Below, piece after piece: positions 25,650-36,506 of a stretch of 64,000 nucleotides of DNA (positions are counted from its first letter, which is position 1; each line of letters begins with the position of its first letter). The translations under genes were made by a program, and so were the position numbers. The notes beneath the pieces are model-generated. The model had not been told where the DNA came from. It made no database searches and saw only the letters and a program-made list of their open reading frames with translations. This DNA comes from Alloyangia pacifica (lineage in GTDB: Bacteria > Pseudomonadota > Alphaproteobacteria > Rhodobacterales > Rhodobacteraceae). The stretch is taken from positions 186,001 to 250,000 of the forward strand of contig NZ_JAIVKX010000002.1 of assembly GCF_020524285.1 (NCBI RefSeq). The letters run 5' to 3'.

Positions 25650-27461
25650 ATGCCCCCCGACGCCGACCAGATTGCCATCGACGATGCCGAGCGCCGTTCC
25701 GGCCTCCGCACCATCCGCCGTGTCGCTCCCTACCTCTGGCCCGAAGGCGAGCCGTGGGTGAAGCGCCGCGTGGTGATCTCGCTGTTGATGCTGGTCGCCG
25801 CCAAGCTGATCGCCGTGGGCACGCCGATGCTCTACAAGCAGGCGGTGGACAAGCTGGGGGGCGAGGTCTCGACGCTGCTTCTGGGTGCGGTCGGGCTGAC
25901 GCTGGCCTACGGCATGGCGCGCATTCTCAACGCGGCGTTCCAGCAGGCGCGGGACGGGGTCTTCGCCAAGGTCGGCCAGCGCGCGCTGCGCAAGCTGGCG
26001 CTGGAGACCTTCACCCACATCCACAAGCTCTCGCTGCGCTATCACATCACCCGCAAGACCGGCGGGCTGAGCCGGATCATCGAGCGCGGGGTGAAGGGCG
26101 TCGAGTTCCTGCTGCGCTTCATGCTGTTCTCGGTCGGCCCGCTGATCCTCGAACTGCTGCTCGTCGGCATCGTGCTCTTCTGGCTCTTCGACATCTGGTA
26201 CCTGGCGGTGGTGGCGGTGACCATCGCGCTCTACGTCTGGTTCACCTTCGCGGTGACCGAATGGCGCGTGCGCCTGCGCCGCCGGATGAACGCGCAGGAC
26301 ACCGATGCCAACCAGAAGGCGATCGACAGCCTGCTGAACTTCGAGACGGTGAAGTATTTCAACGCCGAGGGCCGCGAGGCAGCGCGTTACGACGACGCCA
26401 TGCGCGGCTACGAGGATGCCGCGGTGAAGACGGCGACCTCGCTGGCGATGCTGAACTTCGGCCAGGCGCTGATCATCAACCTCGGGCTGGTTGCGGTCAT
26501 GGTCATGGCGGCCATCGGCGTGCAGAACGGCAGCCTGACCGTGGGCGATTTCGTCATGGTCAACGCCTACATGATCCAGATCACCATGCCGCTCAACTTC
26601 CTCGGCACGGTCTACCGCGAGATCCGCCAGAGCCTCGTCGACATGGGCCAGATGTTCGACCTGCTGGACCAGCCCGCCGAGGTCTCGGACAAGCGCGGCG
26701 CGCCGGCGCTGGCCGTTGGCGGCGGCGCGGTGCAGTTCGACAGGGTGCGCTTCGGCTACGATGCCGAGCGGGAAATTCTCAAGGGCATCTCGCTGACCGT
26801 CGGCGCGGGCGAAAGCGTGGCTCTGGTCGGGCCGTCGGGCTCGGGCAAGTCGACCATCGGGCGGCTGCTGTTCCGCTTCTACGACGTCTCGGGCGGGGCG
26901 ATCCGCATCGACGGGCAGGACCTGCGCGACGTGACGCAGGACAGCCTGCACGCCTCCATCGGCGTGGTGCCGCAGGACACCGTGCTGTTCAACGACACGA
27001 TCCGCTACAACATCGCCTACGGCAAGGACGCGGCCACCGAGGCCGAGGTCATCGCCGCGGCGAAGTCGGCGCAGATCCACGACTTCATCAGCTCGCTGCC
27101 CGAGGGCTATGACACGATGGTCGGCGAGCGCGGGCTGAAGCTGTCGGGCGGCGAGAAGCAGCGTGTCGGCATCGCCCGGACGCTGCTCAAGGATCCGCCG
27201 ATCCTGCTGCTCGACGAGGCGACCTCGGCGCTCGACACCGAGACCGAGGCGTCGATCCAGAGCGCGCTGCGGCGGGCGGGCGAGGGGCGCACGGTGCTCA
27301 CCATCGCCCACCGCCTGTCGACCATCGCCGATGCCGACCGCATCGTCGTGCTGGAAAAGGGCGAGGTGGTCGAGGAGGGCACCCACGAGGCGCTGCTCGC
27401 CCGGGCCGGACGTTACGCGCAGCTCTGGGCTCTGCAGCAGGCCGAGGAGCGCGCGGCCTGA
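25650..27461 (+). CDS. Atm1-type ABC exporter (fused permease and ATPase)
   Basis: Half-transporter of 603 residues of the mitochondrial Atm1/ABCB7 class, which exports glutathione-linked sulfur compounds or metal conjugates. A six-helix permease spans about residues 30-320, with the Atm1-type segment SLLNFETVKYFNAEG. The ATPase domain has Walker A GPSGSGKST, signature LSGGEKQRVGIA, Walker B ILLLDEATSALD and H-loop AHRLST. It would work as a homodimer in the inner membrane. The gene stands alone; its upstream 217 bp contain two GC-rich hairpins (about 25539-25552 and 25563-25578) without a T-run. Confidence 0.92.
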   Translation: MPPDADQIAIDDAERRSGLRTIRRVAPYLWPEGEPWVKRRVVISLLMLVAAKLIAVGTPMLYKQAVDKLGGEVSTLLLGAVGLTLAYGMARILNAAFQQARDGVFAKVGQRALRKLALETFTHIHKLSLRYHITRKTGGLSRIIERGVKGVEFLLRFMLFSVGPLILELLLVGIVLFWLFDIWYLAVVAVTIALYVWFTFAVTEWRVRLRRRMNAQDTDANQKAIDSLLNFETVKYFNAEGREAARYDDAMRGYEDAAVKTATSLAMLNFGQALIINLGLVAVMVMAAIGVQNGSLTVGDFVMVNAYMIQITMPLNFLGTVYREIRQSLVDMGQMFDLLDQPAEVSDKRGAPALAVGGGAVQFDRVRFGYDAEREILKGISLTVGAGESVALVGPSGSGKSTIGRLLFRFYDVSGGAIRIDGQDLRDVTQDSLHASIGVVPQDTVLFNDTIRYNIAYGKDAATEAEVIAAAKSAQIHDFISSLPEGYDTMVGERGLKLSGGEKQRVGIARTLLKDPPILLLDEATSALDTETEASIQSALRRAGEGRTVLTIAHRLSTIADADRIVVLEKGEVVEEGTHEALLARAGRYAQLWALQQAEERAA

Positions 27462-27698
27462 GGGCAACGGGCTTTCAAGACATAGGGAATATGGGGCGCA
27501 GGCGGCAGGCCTGCGCCCTTTTGCCGTTCCCGGCGCAGGTATCGAGGCGCGGCGGGGCTTGGCGGCTGCGCTGTGCCGGGCCTATCCTTTGCGCGACAGA
27601 GACGGGCGCCGAAGGCACGGCTGCGGATCGACTATCGGCTTGGCGAATAGTGGCTGGTGGGTTTTGGTTAGGATTTTTTACCACGCTTGTTGCCTATC

Positions 27699-27712
27699 GG
27701 AAACTTGTTTCC
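27699..27712. promoter_or_regulatory. Palindrome upstream of malate synthase
   Basis: GGAAACTTGTTTCC is a 6-2-6 inverted repeat in the 290-bp region upstream of glcB, 40-53 bp before the start codon. Its position suits an operator for control of glyoxylate or glycolate use; the regulator is unknown. Confidence 0.4.
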
Positions 27713-27751
27713 TAAACGTGACGCAATCAAGATTCCGAAGGAGGTGTCCCC

Positions 27752-29905
27752 ATGACTGCCAGCACGACCACCCGCATCGATCGCCACGGCCTGCAGATCG
27801 ACCCGGTGCTCTGCACATTCGTCGAGGAAAAGGCCCTGCCGGGCTCCGGCGTCGAGGCGGATGCCTTCTGGGCGGCGCTGTCGCAGCTGGCGCATGAGTT
27901 CGGCCCGCGCAACGCGGCGCTGCTCGCCAAACGCGATGCGCTGCAGGAGAAGATCGACGCCTGGCACAAGGCCAACCCCGGCGTGCCCGACCTGCCGAGC
28001 TACACCGCCTTCCTCGAGGACATCGGCTACCTGCTCCCCGAGGGGCCGGACTTCGACATCGAGACCGAGAACACCGACCCCGAGTTCGCCTCGGTGCCCG
28101 GGCCGCAGCTGGTGGTGCCGATCACCAACGCCCGCTACGCGCTGAACGCCGCCAACGCGCGCTGGGGCTCGCTCTACGATGCCTTCTACGGCACCGACGC
28201 CATGGGTTCGACCCCGCCGAAGGGCGGCTTCGACGCCGCGCGCGGCAAGGAAGTGGTGGCCAAGGCCAAGGCCTTCCTCGACGAGAACTTCCCGGTGGCG
28301 GGCGGCAGCCATGCCGAGGCGGCGGGCTACGCCGTCGAGGGCGGCGCTCTGCTCGTCGGCGGCAAGCCCCTGGCCAAGCCCGAGCAGTTCTCCGGCTACC
28401 GCGGCGACGCGTCGTCGCCCGAGGCGGTGCTGCTGGTCAACAACGCGCTGCACGTCGAACTGGTCATCGACCGCACGCATTTCATCGGCAAGGACGATGC
28501 CTCCGGCCTCGCGGACGTGCTGATGGAATCCGCGATCTCGGCGATCATGGACTGCGAGGACTCGGTCGCCTGCGTCGACGGCGAGGACAAGGCGCTGGCC
28601 TATACCAACTGGCTCGGCCTGATGAAGGGCGACCTGGCCGACACATTCGAGAAAGGCGGCAAGCAGGTCACCCGTACGCTCAACGCCGACCGCAGCTACA
28701 CCGCGCCCGACGGCTCGGAGCTGGTGCTGAAGGGGCGGGCGCTCATGCTGGTGCGCAACGTCGGCCACCTGATGACCAACCCGGCGATCCTGCTGAAGGA
28801 CGGCTCGGAGATCTTCGAGGGCCTGATGGACGCGATGATCACCACGCTCATCGCCAAGCACGACCTGGCCAAGGACAGCGGTCCGCGCAACTCGACCCAA
28901 GGTTCGGTCTACGTGGTGAAGCCGAAGATGCACGGCCCGGAAGAGGTGGGTTTCGCCGACGAGATCTTTAGCTTCGTCGAGAAGGCGCTCGGCCTGCCGC
29001 AATACACCGTAAAGCTCGGCATCATGGACGAGGAACGCCGCACCTCGGCCAACCTCAAGGAATGCATCCGCGCCGCCAAGAATCGCGTCGCCTTCATCAA
29101 TACCGGGTTCCTCGACCGCACCGGCGACGAGATGCACACGGCGATGGAAGCGGGCCCGATGCTGCGCAAGGGCGACATCAAGGGCACCAAGTGGATCGCC
29201 TCCTACGAGGATCGCAACGTCGACATCGGCCTTGCCTGCGGGCTGCGCGGCAAGGCGCAGATCGGCAAGGGCATGTGGGCCATGCCCGACCTGATGGAGG
29301 CGATGCTCGAGGCGAAGATCGGCCACCCCAAGGCGGGGGCCAACTGCGCCTGGGTGCCGTCGCCCACCGCCGCGACGCTGCACGCGCTGCACTACCACAT
29401 GGTCGACGTGCTGGCGCGCCAGGCGGAGATCGCCGAAGGCGGGCCGCGTGGCACGCTCGAGGATCTGCTGACCATTCCCGTCGCCGCCGGCGCCAACTGG
29501 TCCGAAGAGGAAATCCGCGAGGAGATCGAGAACAACGCCCAGGGCATCCTCGGCTACGTGGTGCGCTGGGTCGACCAGGGGGTCGGCTGCTCGAAGGTGC
29601 CGGACATCCACGACGTCGGCCTGATGGAAGACCGCGCGACTTGCCGTATCTCCTCGCAGCATCTGGCCAACTGGCTCCACCATGGGGTTGTCTCCGCCGA
29701 GGAAGTGCGCGGCGTGATGGAGAAGATGGCCGCCGTGGTGGATCGCCAGAACGCCGGGGATTCCGCTTACATCCCGATGGCGCCGGGCTTTGACACCGTG
29801 GCCTACAAGGCCGCCTGCGATCTGGTGTTCGAGGGCCGGGTGCAGCCCTCGGGCTATACCGAGCCGGTGCTGCACAAGCGGCGGCTGCAACTGAAGGCGG
29901 GCTGA
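27752..29905 (+). CDS. glcB: Malate synthase G
   Basis: Enzyme of 717 residues, the length of the monomeric G form, which condenses glyoxylate with acetyl-CoA to malate. Recognisable blocks include [16 protein letters not shown], the metal-site region [16 protein letters not shown], the glyoxylate-site region [16 protein letters not shown] and the C-terminal block [16 protein letters not shown] strong AAGGAGG ribosome binding site precedes the ATG. A GlcG-family gene follows 142 bp downstream, as in glycolate-utilisation loci. It supports growth on acetate, glycolate or other two-carbon sources. Confidence 0.96.
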   Translation: MTASTTTRIDRHGLQIDPVLCTFVEEKALPGSGVEADAFWAALSQLAHEFGPRNAALLAKRDALQEKIDAWHKANPGVPDLPSYTAFLEDIGYLLPEGPDFDIETENTDPEFASVPGPQLVVPITNARYALNAANARWGSLYDAFYGTDAMGSTPPKGGFDAARGKEVVAKAKAFLDENFPVAGGSHAEAAGYAVEGGALLVGGKPLAKPEQFSGYRGDASSPEAVLLVNNALHVELVIDRTHFIGKDDASGLADVLMESAISAIMDCEDSVACVDGEDKALAYTNWLGLMKGDLADTFEKGGKQVTRTLNADRSYTAPDGSELVLKGRALMLVRNVGHLMTNPAILLKDGSEIFEGLMDAMITTLIAKHDLAKDSGPRNSTQGSVYVVKPKMHGPEEVGFADEIFSFVEKALGLPQYTVKLGIMDEERRTSANLKECIRAAKNRVAFINTGFLDRTGDEMHTAMEAGPMLRKGDIKGTKWIASYEDRNVDIGLACGLRGKAQIGKGMWAMPDLMEAMLEAKIGHPKAGANCAWVPSPTAATLHALHYHMVDVLARQAEIAEGGPRGTLEDLLTIPVAAGANWSEEEIREEIENNAQGILGYVVRWVDQGVGCSKVPDIHDVGLMEDRATCRISSQHLANWLHHGVVSAEEVRGVMEKMAAVVDRQNAGDSAYIPMAPGFDTVAYKAACDLVFEGRVQPSGYTEPVLHKRRLQLKAG

Positions 29906-29946
29906 TCGCGACATCCGGGACGCCGACGCGTTTGAGGCGCGCCGGA

Positions 29947-30003
29947 GCGAGGGGGCCGTCTGCCCCCTCGCACGCCCCCGAGGATATTTTCATCTAGACG
30001 AAG
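29947..30003 (+). repeat. Dispersed composite intergenic element, copy 2
   Basis: A perfect 10-bp hairpin (GCGAGGGGGC / GCCCCCTCGC, loop CGTCT, 29947-29971) is followed by CCCCCGAGGATATTTTC and TAGACGAAG. This hairpin plus ATATTTT plus GAAG arrangement recurs in reverse at 63517-63577. It sits downstream of glcB and may also act as a terminator. Confidence 0.6.
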
Positions 30004-30047
30004 GGGCGGGCGCGGCGCGTCTGCCGGGAGACAGGGAGAGAGAGACG

Positions 30048-30476
30048 ATGGCTGGAATTTCGCTGAGCCGGGCGCGGACGATCATCCGCAAGGCGCTGGA
30101 CGCCGGGAAAGAGGCGGGCATGGCGCCGCTGTCGGTGGTGGTGCTCGACGCGGGCGGCCATGTGCAGGCCTTCGAGCGGCAGGACGGCGCCTCGCCGGGC
30201 CGTTTCGAGATCGCCTTCGGCAAGGCCTATGGCGCGGTGATGCTGGGCATGCCCGGCTCGGCGCAGATGGCGCGGGCCGAGGCGCAGGCCTATTTCATCG
30301 CCGCTGCCAACGGCGCCTTCGGCGGCAAGCTGATCCCGGTGCCGGGCGGGGTGCTGGTCAAGGATGCCAAGGGCCGCACGCTGGGCGCGGTGGGAGTCAC
30401 CGGCGACAGTTCGGACAATGATGCCGCTGCCGCAAAAGCGGGCATCGAGGCGGTGGGGCTCACGGCGGTCATCTGA
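30048..30476 (+). CDS. GlcG/HbpS-family protein
   Basis: Small cytoplasmic protein of 142 residues in the DUF336 family (GlcG, heme-degrading HbpS). Typical blocks are LSVVVLDAGGHVQAFERQDGA, the GKAYGAVM helix, PVPGGVLV and the closing GAVGVTGDSSDNDAAAA. The family role is unsettled: HbpS binds heme, while GlcG genes accompany glycolate oxidase. Its place after glcB fits the glycolate association. The start has GGGAGAGAGAG upstream. Confidence 0.87.
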   Translation: MAGISLSRARTIIRKALDAGKEAGMAPLSVVVLDAGGHVQAFERQDGASPGRFEIAFGKAYGAVMLGMPGSAQMARAEAQAYFIAAANGAFGGKLIPVPGGVLVKDAKGRTLGAVGVTGDSSDNDAAAAKAGIEAVGLTAVI

Positions 30477-30541
30477 GCCACCTTTCTAAGTGCCTCTCCG
30501 TGCCTTATGTTTGACCCAAACAGGCAAGGAGAGGCATGCAA

Positions 30542-31327
30542 ATGACCCGCCCCGTCGTCGGCATCATCGGAAACCAGCATCTGCTCAACGAGCATTATCC
30601 CGCCCATGCGGGCGGGGTGATGAACACCGAGGCCGTGGCCTGCGTCTCGCGCTGCCTGCCGCTGCTGATCGCGGCGGACCCGCGCTATGTCTCGGTCGAG
30701 GAGTTGATGGAAACCTGCGACGGCTTCCTGCTCACCGGCGGGCGGCCCAACGTGCACCCCGAGGAATACGGCGAGGAGGCGACCGAGGCGCATGGCGCCT
30801 TCGACCGCGCCCGCGATGCCATCGTGCTGCCGCTGGTGCGCGCCTGCGTCGAGCGCGGCCAGCCGTTCCTCGGCATCTGCCGCGGCTTCCAGGAGGTCAA
30901 CGTCGCCATGGGCGGCACGCTCTATCCGGAGATCCGCGACCTGCCGGGGCGGATGAACCACCGCATGCCCCCCGATGGCACGCTCGAGGAGCGCTTTGCC
31001 CTGCGCCACAAGGTGACGCTGAGCGAGGGCGGGCGGTTCCACAAGCTTTTCGGTGCCACCGAGGTGATGACCAACACGCTGCACGGGCAGGGCATCAAGC
31101 GCCCCGGCGAGTGCATCGAGATCGAGGGGATGGCGCCCGACGGCACGCCCGAGGCGCTCTACGTCAGGGGCGCGCCGGGTTTCACCATGGCGGTGCAATG
31201 GCACCCCGAGTGGGATGCCGCCAACGACCCGGTCTCTCGGCCGCTGTTCACCGCCTTCGGCGACGCGGTGCGGGACTGGGCGAGCCGGTCCGAGGGGCAT
31301 CACGCCCCCCGGGTGGCCTCTGCCTGA
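30542..31327 (+). CDS. Peptidase C26 (gamma-glutamyl-gamma-aminobutyrate hydrolase-like)
   Basis: Class I glutamine amidotransferase-like hydrolase of 261 residues related to PuuD. The substrate motif LLTGGRPNVHPEEYG is near 66, the nucleophile Cys is in LGICRGFQEVNVAMGG (about 113), and the catalytic His/Glu pair is in AVQWHPEWD (about 220). It would hydrolyse gamma-glutamyl amides in polyamine or amino-acid catabolism. The ATG at 30542 gives a better distance to AAGGAGAGG than the ATG at 30536, two codons earlier. No puu-type partners are adjacent. Confidence 0.87.
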   Translation: MTRPVVGIIGNQHLLNEHYPAHAGGVMNTEAVACVSRCLPLLIAADPRYVSVEELMETCDGFLLTGGRPNVHPEEYGEEATEAHGAFDRARDAIVLPLVRACVERGQPFLGICRGFQEVNVAMGGTLYPEIRDLPGRMNHRMPPDGTLEERFALRHKVTLSEGGRFHKLFGATEVMTNTLHGQGIKRPGECIEIEGMAPDGTPEALYVRGAPGFTMAVQWHPEWDAANDPVSRPLFTAFGDAVRDWASRSEGHHAPRVASA

Positions 31328-31342
31328 AGGCGCGGGCGAGTA

Positions 31343-32551
31343 TCAGGTAACGCGCTTGCGGCGCTGGTACTTGGGCTGATCCCAGAGCGCGCCGCGCAGG
31401 ATACGGGCGAGGATCTCCACCGCCTCGCGCACCTCGTCCTCGCCGATGTAGAGCGGGGTGATGCCAAAGCGCATGATGTCTGGCGCGCGGAAATCGCCGA
31501 TCACCCCGAGGTCGATCAGCGCCTGCATCGCCGCGTAGCCATGCTCGAAGCGGAAGCTCACCTGGCTGCCGCGCCTGTCGTTCTCGCGCGGGGTGGCGAG
31601 CTTGAGGCCCGGGCAATGGGTCTCGACCTCCTCGATCATCAGCCCGGTCAGCGCCAGCGAGCGCTTGCGCACCTCCGCCATCTCCACCCGGTCCCAAATA
31701 TCCAGCGCCGCGTCGAGCGCCGCCATCTGCATCACCGGCGGCGTGCCGACGCGCATCCGCTCGATGCCGGGCGCCGGGCGGTAGCTGCGCTCGAAGGCGA
31801 AGGGCGTGTCGTGGCCGAGCCAGCCCGAGAGCGCCGGTTCGGCATGTTCGGCGTGGCGCGGGGCGACGTAGATGAAGGCAGGCGCACCGGGGCCGGCGTT
31901 GAGGTACTTGTAAGTGCAGCCGACGGCGAAATCCGCCTTGCCGCCCGCCACGTCCACCGGCACCGCGCCGGCAGAATGCGCCAGGTCCCAGATCGCCAGT
32001 GCGCCCATCTCGTGCGCCTTGGCGGTGAGCGCGGCGACGTCGTGGCGGCGGCCGGTGCGGTAGTCGACCTCGGTCACCAGCAGCACGGCGACGTCCTCGG
32101 TGATCTCCTCCTCCAGCCGGTGCGGCTCGGCGAGGCGCAGCTCGTAGTCGTCGCCCAGAAGCTCGATCAGCCCCTCGGCCATGTAGAGATCGGAGGGGAA
32201 GTTGCCGGTGTCCGACAGGATCACCTTGCGCCCCGGGTTCAGCGCCACGGCGGCGGCCAGCGCCTGGAAGACCTTGATCGACAGCGTGTCGCCGACCACC
32301 GTGTGGCCCGTCTCGGCGCCGATCAGACGGCCGATGCGGTCGCCGAGGCGCGTCGGCATCTCCATCCAGTTGCAGGCGTTCCAGCCGGTGATGAGATGCG
32401 CGCCCCATTCCTCGGTCAGCATGGTCTCGATGCGCCCCGGCGTCGCCTTGGGCAGCGGCCCCAGCGAATTGCCGTCGAGGTAGATCATGCCGAGCGGAAG
32501 GTGGAACTGCTGCTTGGTCCAGTCGAAGATGGAGCCTGTGGGGGTGGTCAA
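31343..32551 (-). CDS. kynU: Kynureninase
   Basis: PLP enzyme of 402 residues that cleaves kynurenine to anthranilate and alanine in tryptophan breakdown. Conserved blocks are the N-terminal FHLPLGMIYLDGNSLGPLP, SDTGNFPSDLY, WDLAHSAGA and the PLP lysine in GCTYKYLNAGPGAPAF. The start is a TTG at 32551 with GGAGG six bases upstream; ATG-initiated longer forms would add an Arg-rich stretch unlike the family. Tryptophan dioxygenase (kynA) and formamidase (kynB) are not nearby. Confidence 0.92.
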   Translation of the reverse strand: MTTPTGSIFDWTKQQFHLPLGMIYLDGNSLGPLPKATPGRIETMLTEEWGAHLITGWNACNWMEMPTRLGDRIGRLIGAETGHTVVGDTLSIKVFQALAAAVALNPGRKVILSDTGNFPSDLYMAEGLIELLGDDYELRLAEPHRLEEEITEDVAVLLVTEVDYRTGRRHDVAALTAKAHEMGALAIWDLAHSAGAVPVDVAGGKADFAVGCTYKYLNAGPGAPAFIYVAPRHAEHAEPALSGWLGHDTPFAFERSYRPAPGIERMRVGTPPVMQMAALDAALDIWDRVEMAEVRKRSLALTGLMIEEVETHCPGLKLATPRENDRRGSQVSFRFEHGYAAMQALIDLGVIGDFRAPDIMRFGITPLYIGEDEVREAVEILARILRGALWDQPKYQRRKRVT

Positions 32552-32789
32552 GATGCGCCTCCTGCGATGTGGGCCAGCCTCCGGCGCGGGCCGGCGCTGC
32601 CGGGTGTCCGCACGGTGCCTCCTGCGGCCGCCGTCATATTGGCGGCGAAAGTGGCGGGGATTTTCGGCAGAGGCAAGATCGCGCTGCGGCATATCGCCCG
32701 CGCGACGTGGCGGAAGGGCCGCGCTACACAGGAAAAAACCCTACCGCCGCCGCGCGTTGGCGCCGACCTGCACAGCGAGGAGAGACCCG

Positions 32790-33242
32790 ATGCCGAAGAC
32801 CCTCGATCTGCCGCCGCTCTGGCTGCTCGCCTGCCTGTGCCTGGCCTGGGCGCAGAAGACCGCGCTGCCGCTGGGGCTCGGCTTCGGCCCGGTCTGGGCG
32901 GACCTGCTGGGCGGCCTGTTGGTCGGGGGCGGCGTGCTGCTGTCGCTTCTGGCGCTGCTGGAAATGCGGCGCGCGCGCACCACCTTCATGCCGCATGCGG
33001 AGCCGGACCGGCTGGTGACCTCGGGTGTCTTTCGCCTGTCACGCAATCCCATCTACCTCGGGGACGTGATGATTCTGGCCGGATTCATCCTGTTCTGGGA
33101 TGCGGTGCCGTCGCTCGTGTTGCTGCCGATCTACGTCTGGCTGCTCGAAAAGCGCTTCATCGCGCCCGAGGAGGCGCGGCTGCGGCGAAAGTTTGTTGCC
33201 GACTTCCGCAGATATGAGACACAAACAAGAAGGTGGCTTTGA
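32790..33242 (+). CDS. ICMT/PEMT-type small membrane methyltransferase-like protein
   Basis: Integral membrane protein of 150 residues with about four hydrophobic spans. The motif SGVFRLSRNPIYLGD (about 75-89) and the C-terminal EEARLRRKFVADFRRY match the isoprenylcysteine carboxyl methyltransferase / phospholipid methyltransferase-like family. S-adenosylmethionine use is known for the superfamily; the bacterial substrate is unknown. The start ATG at 32790 has GAGGAGAG upstream and places the first span at the N-terminus. It is divergent from kynU. Confidence 0.82.
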   Translation: MPKTLDLPPLWLLACLCLAWAQKTALPLGLGFGPVWADLLGGLLVGGGVLLSLLALLEMRRARTTFMPHAEPDRLVTSGVFRLSRNPIYLGDVMILAGFILFWDAVPSLVLLPIYVWLLEKRFIAPEEARLRRKFVADFRRYETQTRRWL

Positions 33243-33378
33243 ATTTCTTTCGTCATGTGATTAACCGGGTCGTTCCGGTTGTGAGCATGCCGCCGCGCAG
33301 GTAGACCATGCGTCAACCGAACAGCAAACAAGAGACCATGAAGGGTCGGACACTCGGCCTAAAAGGGGGACGAATTAC

Positions 33379-34953
33379 GTGAAGATCGGAACGCCGACAG
33401 AGATTTTCGAGGGAGAGGCGCGCGTCGCCATGACCCCGGACTCGGCGCTGCAACTGCAGAAGCTGGGTTACGATTGCCTGATACAGTCAGGCGCCGGCGC
33501 GAAGGCAGGCTTTGCCGACGCGGCCTATGAGGCCGCTGGCGTGACCGTGGTGGCAGATGCCGCAGCGCTCTGGGCGCAGGCGGATATCGTCGCCAAGGTG
33601 CGCCCGCCGAGCGAAGAGGAAGTGGCGTATCTGACGCCCGACAAACTGCTGATCTCCTTCTTCTACCCGGCCTCGAACGAAGCGCTGATGCAGCAGGCCG
33701 CCGATCTCGGCGCCTCGGTCATCGCGATGGACATGGTGCCGCGGATCTCCCGCGCGCAGAAGATGGACGCGCTGTCCTCCATGGCCAACATCGCCGGCTA
33801 CCGCGCGGTGATCGAGGCGGGCAACAACTTCGGCCGCTTCTTCACCGGCCAGGTGACCGCCGCCGGCAAGGTGCCGCCCGCCAAGGTGCTGATCGTCGGC
33901 GCCGGTGTGGCCGGTCTTGCGGCCATCGGCACCTCGACCTCGCTGGGCGCCATCACCTATGCCTTCGACGTGCGTCCCGAAGTGGCCGAGCAGGTCGAGA
34001 GCATGGGCGCCGAGTTCGTCTACCTCGACTTCGAGGAAGAGCAGGCCGACGGCGCTTCCTCGGGCGGCTACGCCTCGGTTTCCAGCCCCGAGTTCCGCGA
34101 AGCCCAGCTCGCCAAGTTCCGTGAACTTGCGCCCGAGATGGACATCGTCATCACCACCGCCCTCATTCCGAACCGGGAAGCCCCCGAACTCTGGACCGAG
34201 GACATGGTCAAGGCGATGAAGCCCGGCTCGGTGATCATCGACCTCGCGGCCGAGCGCGGCGGCAACTGCAAGCTGACTGTCAAGGACGAGAAGATCGTCA
34301 CCGACAACGGCGTGACCATCGTCGGCTATACCGACTTCCCCTCGCGCATGGCGACGCAGAGCTCTTCGCTCTACGCCACCAACGTGCGTCACATGATGGC
34401 AGACCTGACGCCCGAGAAGGACGGCACGGTCAACCACAACATGGACGACGACGTGATCCGCGGCGCGACCATCGCGTATGAAAAGGCGATCACCTTCCCG
34501 CCGCCGCCGCCGAAAACCAAGGCGATCGCGGCCCAGAAGCCGAAGGAAAAGGCGCCTGAGCTGACGCCGGAAGAGAAGCGCGCGCAGGAAGTGGCCGCCT
34601 TCAAGGCGCAGACGAAACAGCAGGTCACGCTGCTGACCGTCGGTGCCGTGCTGCTGCTCGGCGTGGGCCTCGTGGCGCCCGCCAGCTTCATGCAGCACTT
34701 CATCGTCTTCGTGCTCTCGGTCTTCGTCGGCTTCCAGGTGATCTGGAACGTCTCGCATTCCCTGCACACCCCGCTGATGGCCGTCACCAACGCCATCTCC
34801 TCGATCATCATCCTTGGCGCGCTGATGCAAATCGGCTCGGGCAACTGGCTGGTGATCATCCTTGCCGCGCTTTCGGTTTTCATGGCCGGGATCAACATCT
34901 TCGGCGGCTTCCTCGTGACACGGCGCATGCTCGCCATGTTCCAGAAATCGTAA
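33379..34953 (+). CDS. pntA: Proton-translocating NAD(P) transhydrogenase, alpha subunit
   Basis: Subunit of 524 residues. Domain I binds NAD(H): the N-terminal alanine dehydrogenase-like region runs to about 370, with the Rossmann motif [15 protein letters not shown] near 172 and the RQD-loop region [17 protein letters not shown] proline/lysine-rich linker leads to four C-terminal membrane spans (about 412-520). It starts with GTG at 33379. pntB follows after 15 bp. The enzyme couples the proton gradient to NADPH formation in the inner membrane. Confidence 0.95.
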   Translation: MKIGTPTEIFEGEARVAMTPDSALQLQKLGYDCLIQSGAGAKAGFADAAYEAAGVTVVADAAALWAQADIVAKVRPPSEEEVAYLTPDKLLISFFYPASNEALMQQAADLGASVIAMDMVPRISRAQKMDALSSMANIAGYRAVIEAGNNFGRFFTGQVTAAGKVPPAKVLIVGAGVAGLAAIGTSTSLGAITYAFDVRPEVAEQVESMGAEFVYLDFEEEQADGASSGGYASVSSPEFREAQLAKFRELAPEMDIVITTALIPNREAPELWTEDMVKAMKPGSVIIDLAAERGGNCKLTVKDEKIVTDNGVTIVGYTDFPSRMATQSSSLYATNVRHMMADLTPEKDGTVNHNMDDDVIRGATIAYEKAITFPPPPPKTKAIAAQKPKEKAPELTPEEKRAQEVAAFKAQTKQQVTLLTVGAVLLLGVGLVAPASFMQHFIVFVLSVFVGFQVIWNVSHSLHTPLMAVTNAISSIIILGALMQIGSGNWLVIILAALSVFMAGINIFGGFLVTRRMLAMFQKS

Positions 34954-34968
34954 GGAGAGGTGGGGACT

Positions 34969-36402
34969 ATGGAATTCGGATTCACGACGGCGGCCTATGT
35001 GGTCGCGGCCGTTCTGTTCATCCTGTCGCTGGGTGGCCTCTCGGGGCAGGAAAGCGCCAAGCGCGCCGTGTGGTACGGCATCGTCGGCATGGGCCTCGCG
35101 GTCTTTGCCACGCTGATCGGCCCGGGCTCGGGCCTGTGGCTACTGTCGGTCATCCTGATCGCGGCGGGCGGCATCATCGGCACCTATGTGGCCAAGAAGG
35201 TCGAGATGACCGAGATGCCCCAGCTGGTCGCAGCGATGCACTCGCTGGTCGGCCTCGCGGCGGTCTTCGTCGGCTTCAATGCGCATCTCACCATGCGCAC
35301 GGTCGAAAAGGCCCATGCCGCCGGTGAGGCGGTGCACGGTGCCTTTGCCGAACTGGTGGCCCACAAGACCCCGGTCGAGCTGAGCATCCTGCAGGTCGAG
35401 CTGTTCCTCGGCATCTTCATCGGCGCGGTGACCTTCACCGGCTCGGTGATCGCCTACGGCAAGCTGGCCGGCAAGGTGACCTCCAAGGCCGAGAAGCTGC
35501 CGGGCGGGCACATCCTGAACGCCTCCGCGGCGGCGCTCTCGGTGATCTGCCTGATCTGGTACATGAACACCGGCGGGCTCTTCCCGGTGCTGATCATGAC
35601 GCTCTGCGCGCTGTTCATCGGCTACCACCTGATCATGGGCATCGGCGGCGCCGACATGCCTGTGGTGGTCTCGATGCTGAACAGCTACTCGGGCTGGGCC
35701 GCGGCGGCCATCGGCTTCTCGCTCTCGAACGATCTGCTGATCGTCGTCGGCGCGCTGGTGGGTTCCTCGGGTGCGATCCTGTCGTACATCATGTGCAAGG
35801 CGATGAACCGCTCGTTCGTTTCGGTGATCCTCGGCGGCTTCGGCGGCACCTCGGGTCCGGCCATGGAGGTCGAGGGCGAGCAGGTGGCGATCGACGTCGA
35901 CGGCGTGGCCTCGGCGCTCGAGGAAGCCGACAGCGTCATCATCGTGCCGGGCTACGGCATGGCGGTGGCGCAGGCGCAGCAGAACGTCGCGGAACTGACC
36001 CGCAAGCTGCGCGCCAAGGGCAAGGAAGTGCGTTTCGCCATCCACCCCGTGGCGGGCCGTCTGCCGGGCCACATGAACGTGCTGCTGGCCGAGGCGAAGG
36101 TGCCTTACGACATCGTTCTGGAAATGGACGAGATCAACGAGGACTTCCCCGAGACCGACGTGGTCATCGTCATCGGCTCGAACGACATCGTGAACCCCGC
36201 GGCGCAGGAAGACCCCAACTCGCCCATCGCCGGCATGCCGGTGCTGGAAGTGTGGAAAGCCAAGCAGGTCTTCGTCAGCAAGCGCGGCCAGGGCACCGGC
36301 TACTCGGGCATCGAGAACCCGCTGTTCTACAAGGACAACACGCGGATGTACTACGGTGACGCGAAACAGTCGATCGGCGAGCTGCTGAACAAGATCGGCT
36401 GA
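34969..36402 (+). CDS. pntB: Proton-translocating NAD(P) transhydrogenase, beta subunit
   Basis: Subunit of 477 residues. The N-terminal two thirds is membrane domain II with about nine spans, containing [17 protein letters not shown] and the proton-channel region. C-terminal domain III binds NADP(H) through [12 protein letters not shown] (about 325) and [20 protein letters not shown]. The ATG at 34969 has AAGGAGAGG upstream and follows pntA closely. A strong terminator ends the operon. Confidence 0.95.
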   Translation: MEFGFTTAAYVVAAVLFILSLGGLSGQESAKRAVWYGIVGMGLAVFATLIGPGSGLWLLSVILIAAGGIIGTYVAKKVEMTEMPQLVAAMHSLVGLAAVFVGFNAHLTMRTVEKAHAAGEAVHGAFAELVAHKTPVELSILQVELFLGIFIGAVTFTGSVIAYGKLAGKVTSKAEKLPGGHILNASAAALSVICLIWYMNTGGLFPVLIMTLCALFIGYHLIMGIGGADMPVVVSMLNSYSGWAAAAIGFSLSNDLLIVVGALVGSSGAILSYIMCKAMNRSFVSVILGGFGGTSGPAMEVEGEQVAIDVDGVASALEEADSVIIVPGYGMAVAQAQQNVAELTRKLRAKGKEVRFAIHPVAGRLPGHMNVLLAEAKVPYDIVLEMDEINEDFPETDVVIVIGSNDIVNPAAQEDPNSPIAGMPVLEVWKAKQVFVSKRGQGTGYSGIENPLFYKDNTRMYYGDAKQSIGELLNKIG

Positions 36403-36423
36403 GCCTGAACGACGAGAAGACAG

Positions 36424-36453
36424 GGGCCCCGCCAGCGATGGCGGGGCCCTTTT
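36424..36453 (+). terminator. Intrinsic terminator after pntAB
   Basis: A perfect 10-bp stem (GGGCCCCGCC / GGCGGGGCCC) with a 6-base loop is followed by TTTT, 22 bp after the pntB stop. Confidence 0.88.
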
Positions 36454-36506
36454 GCTGTGCCGCCACGCCCCCGTCCCGGGCGCGCCCCGGACGGTGAGGG
36501 CAGAGT

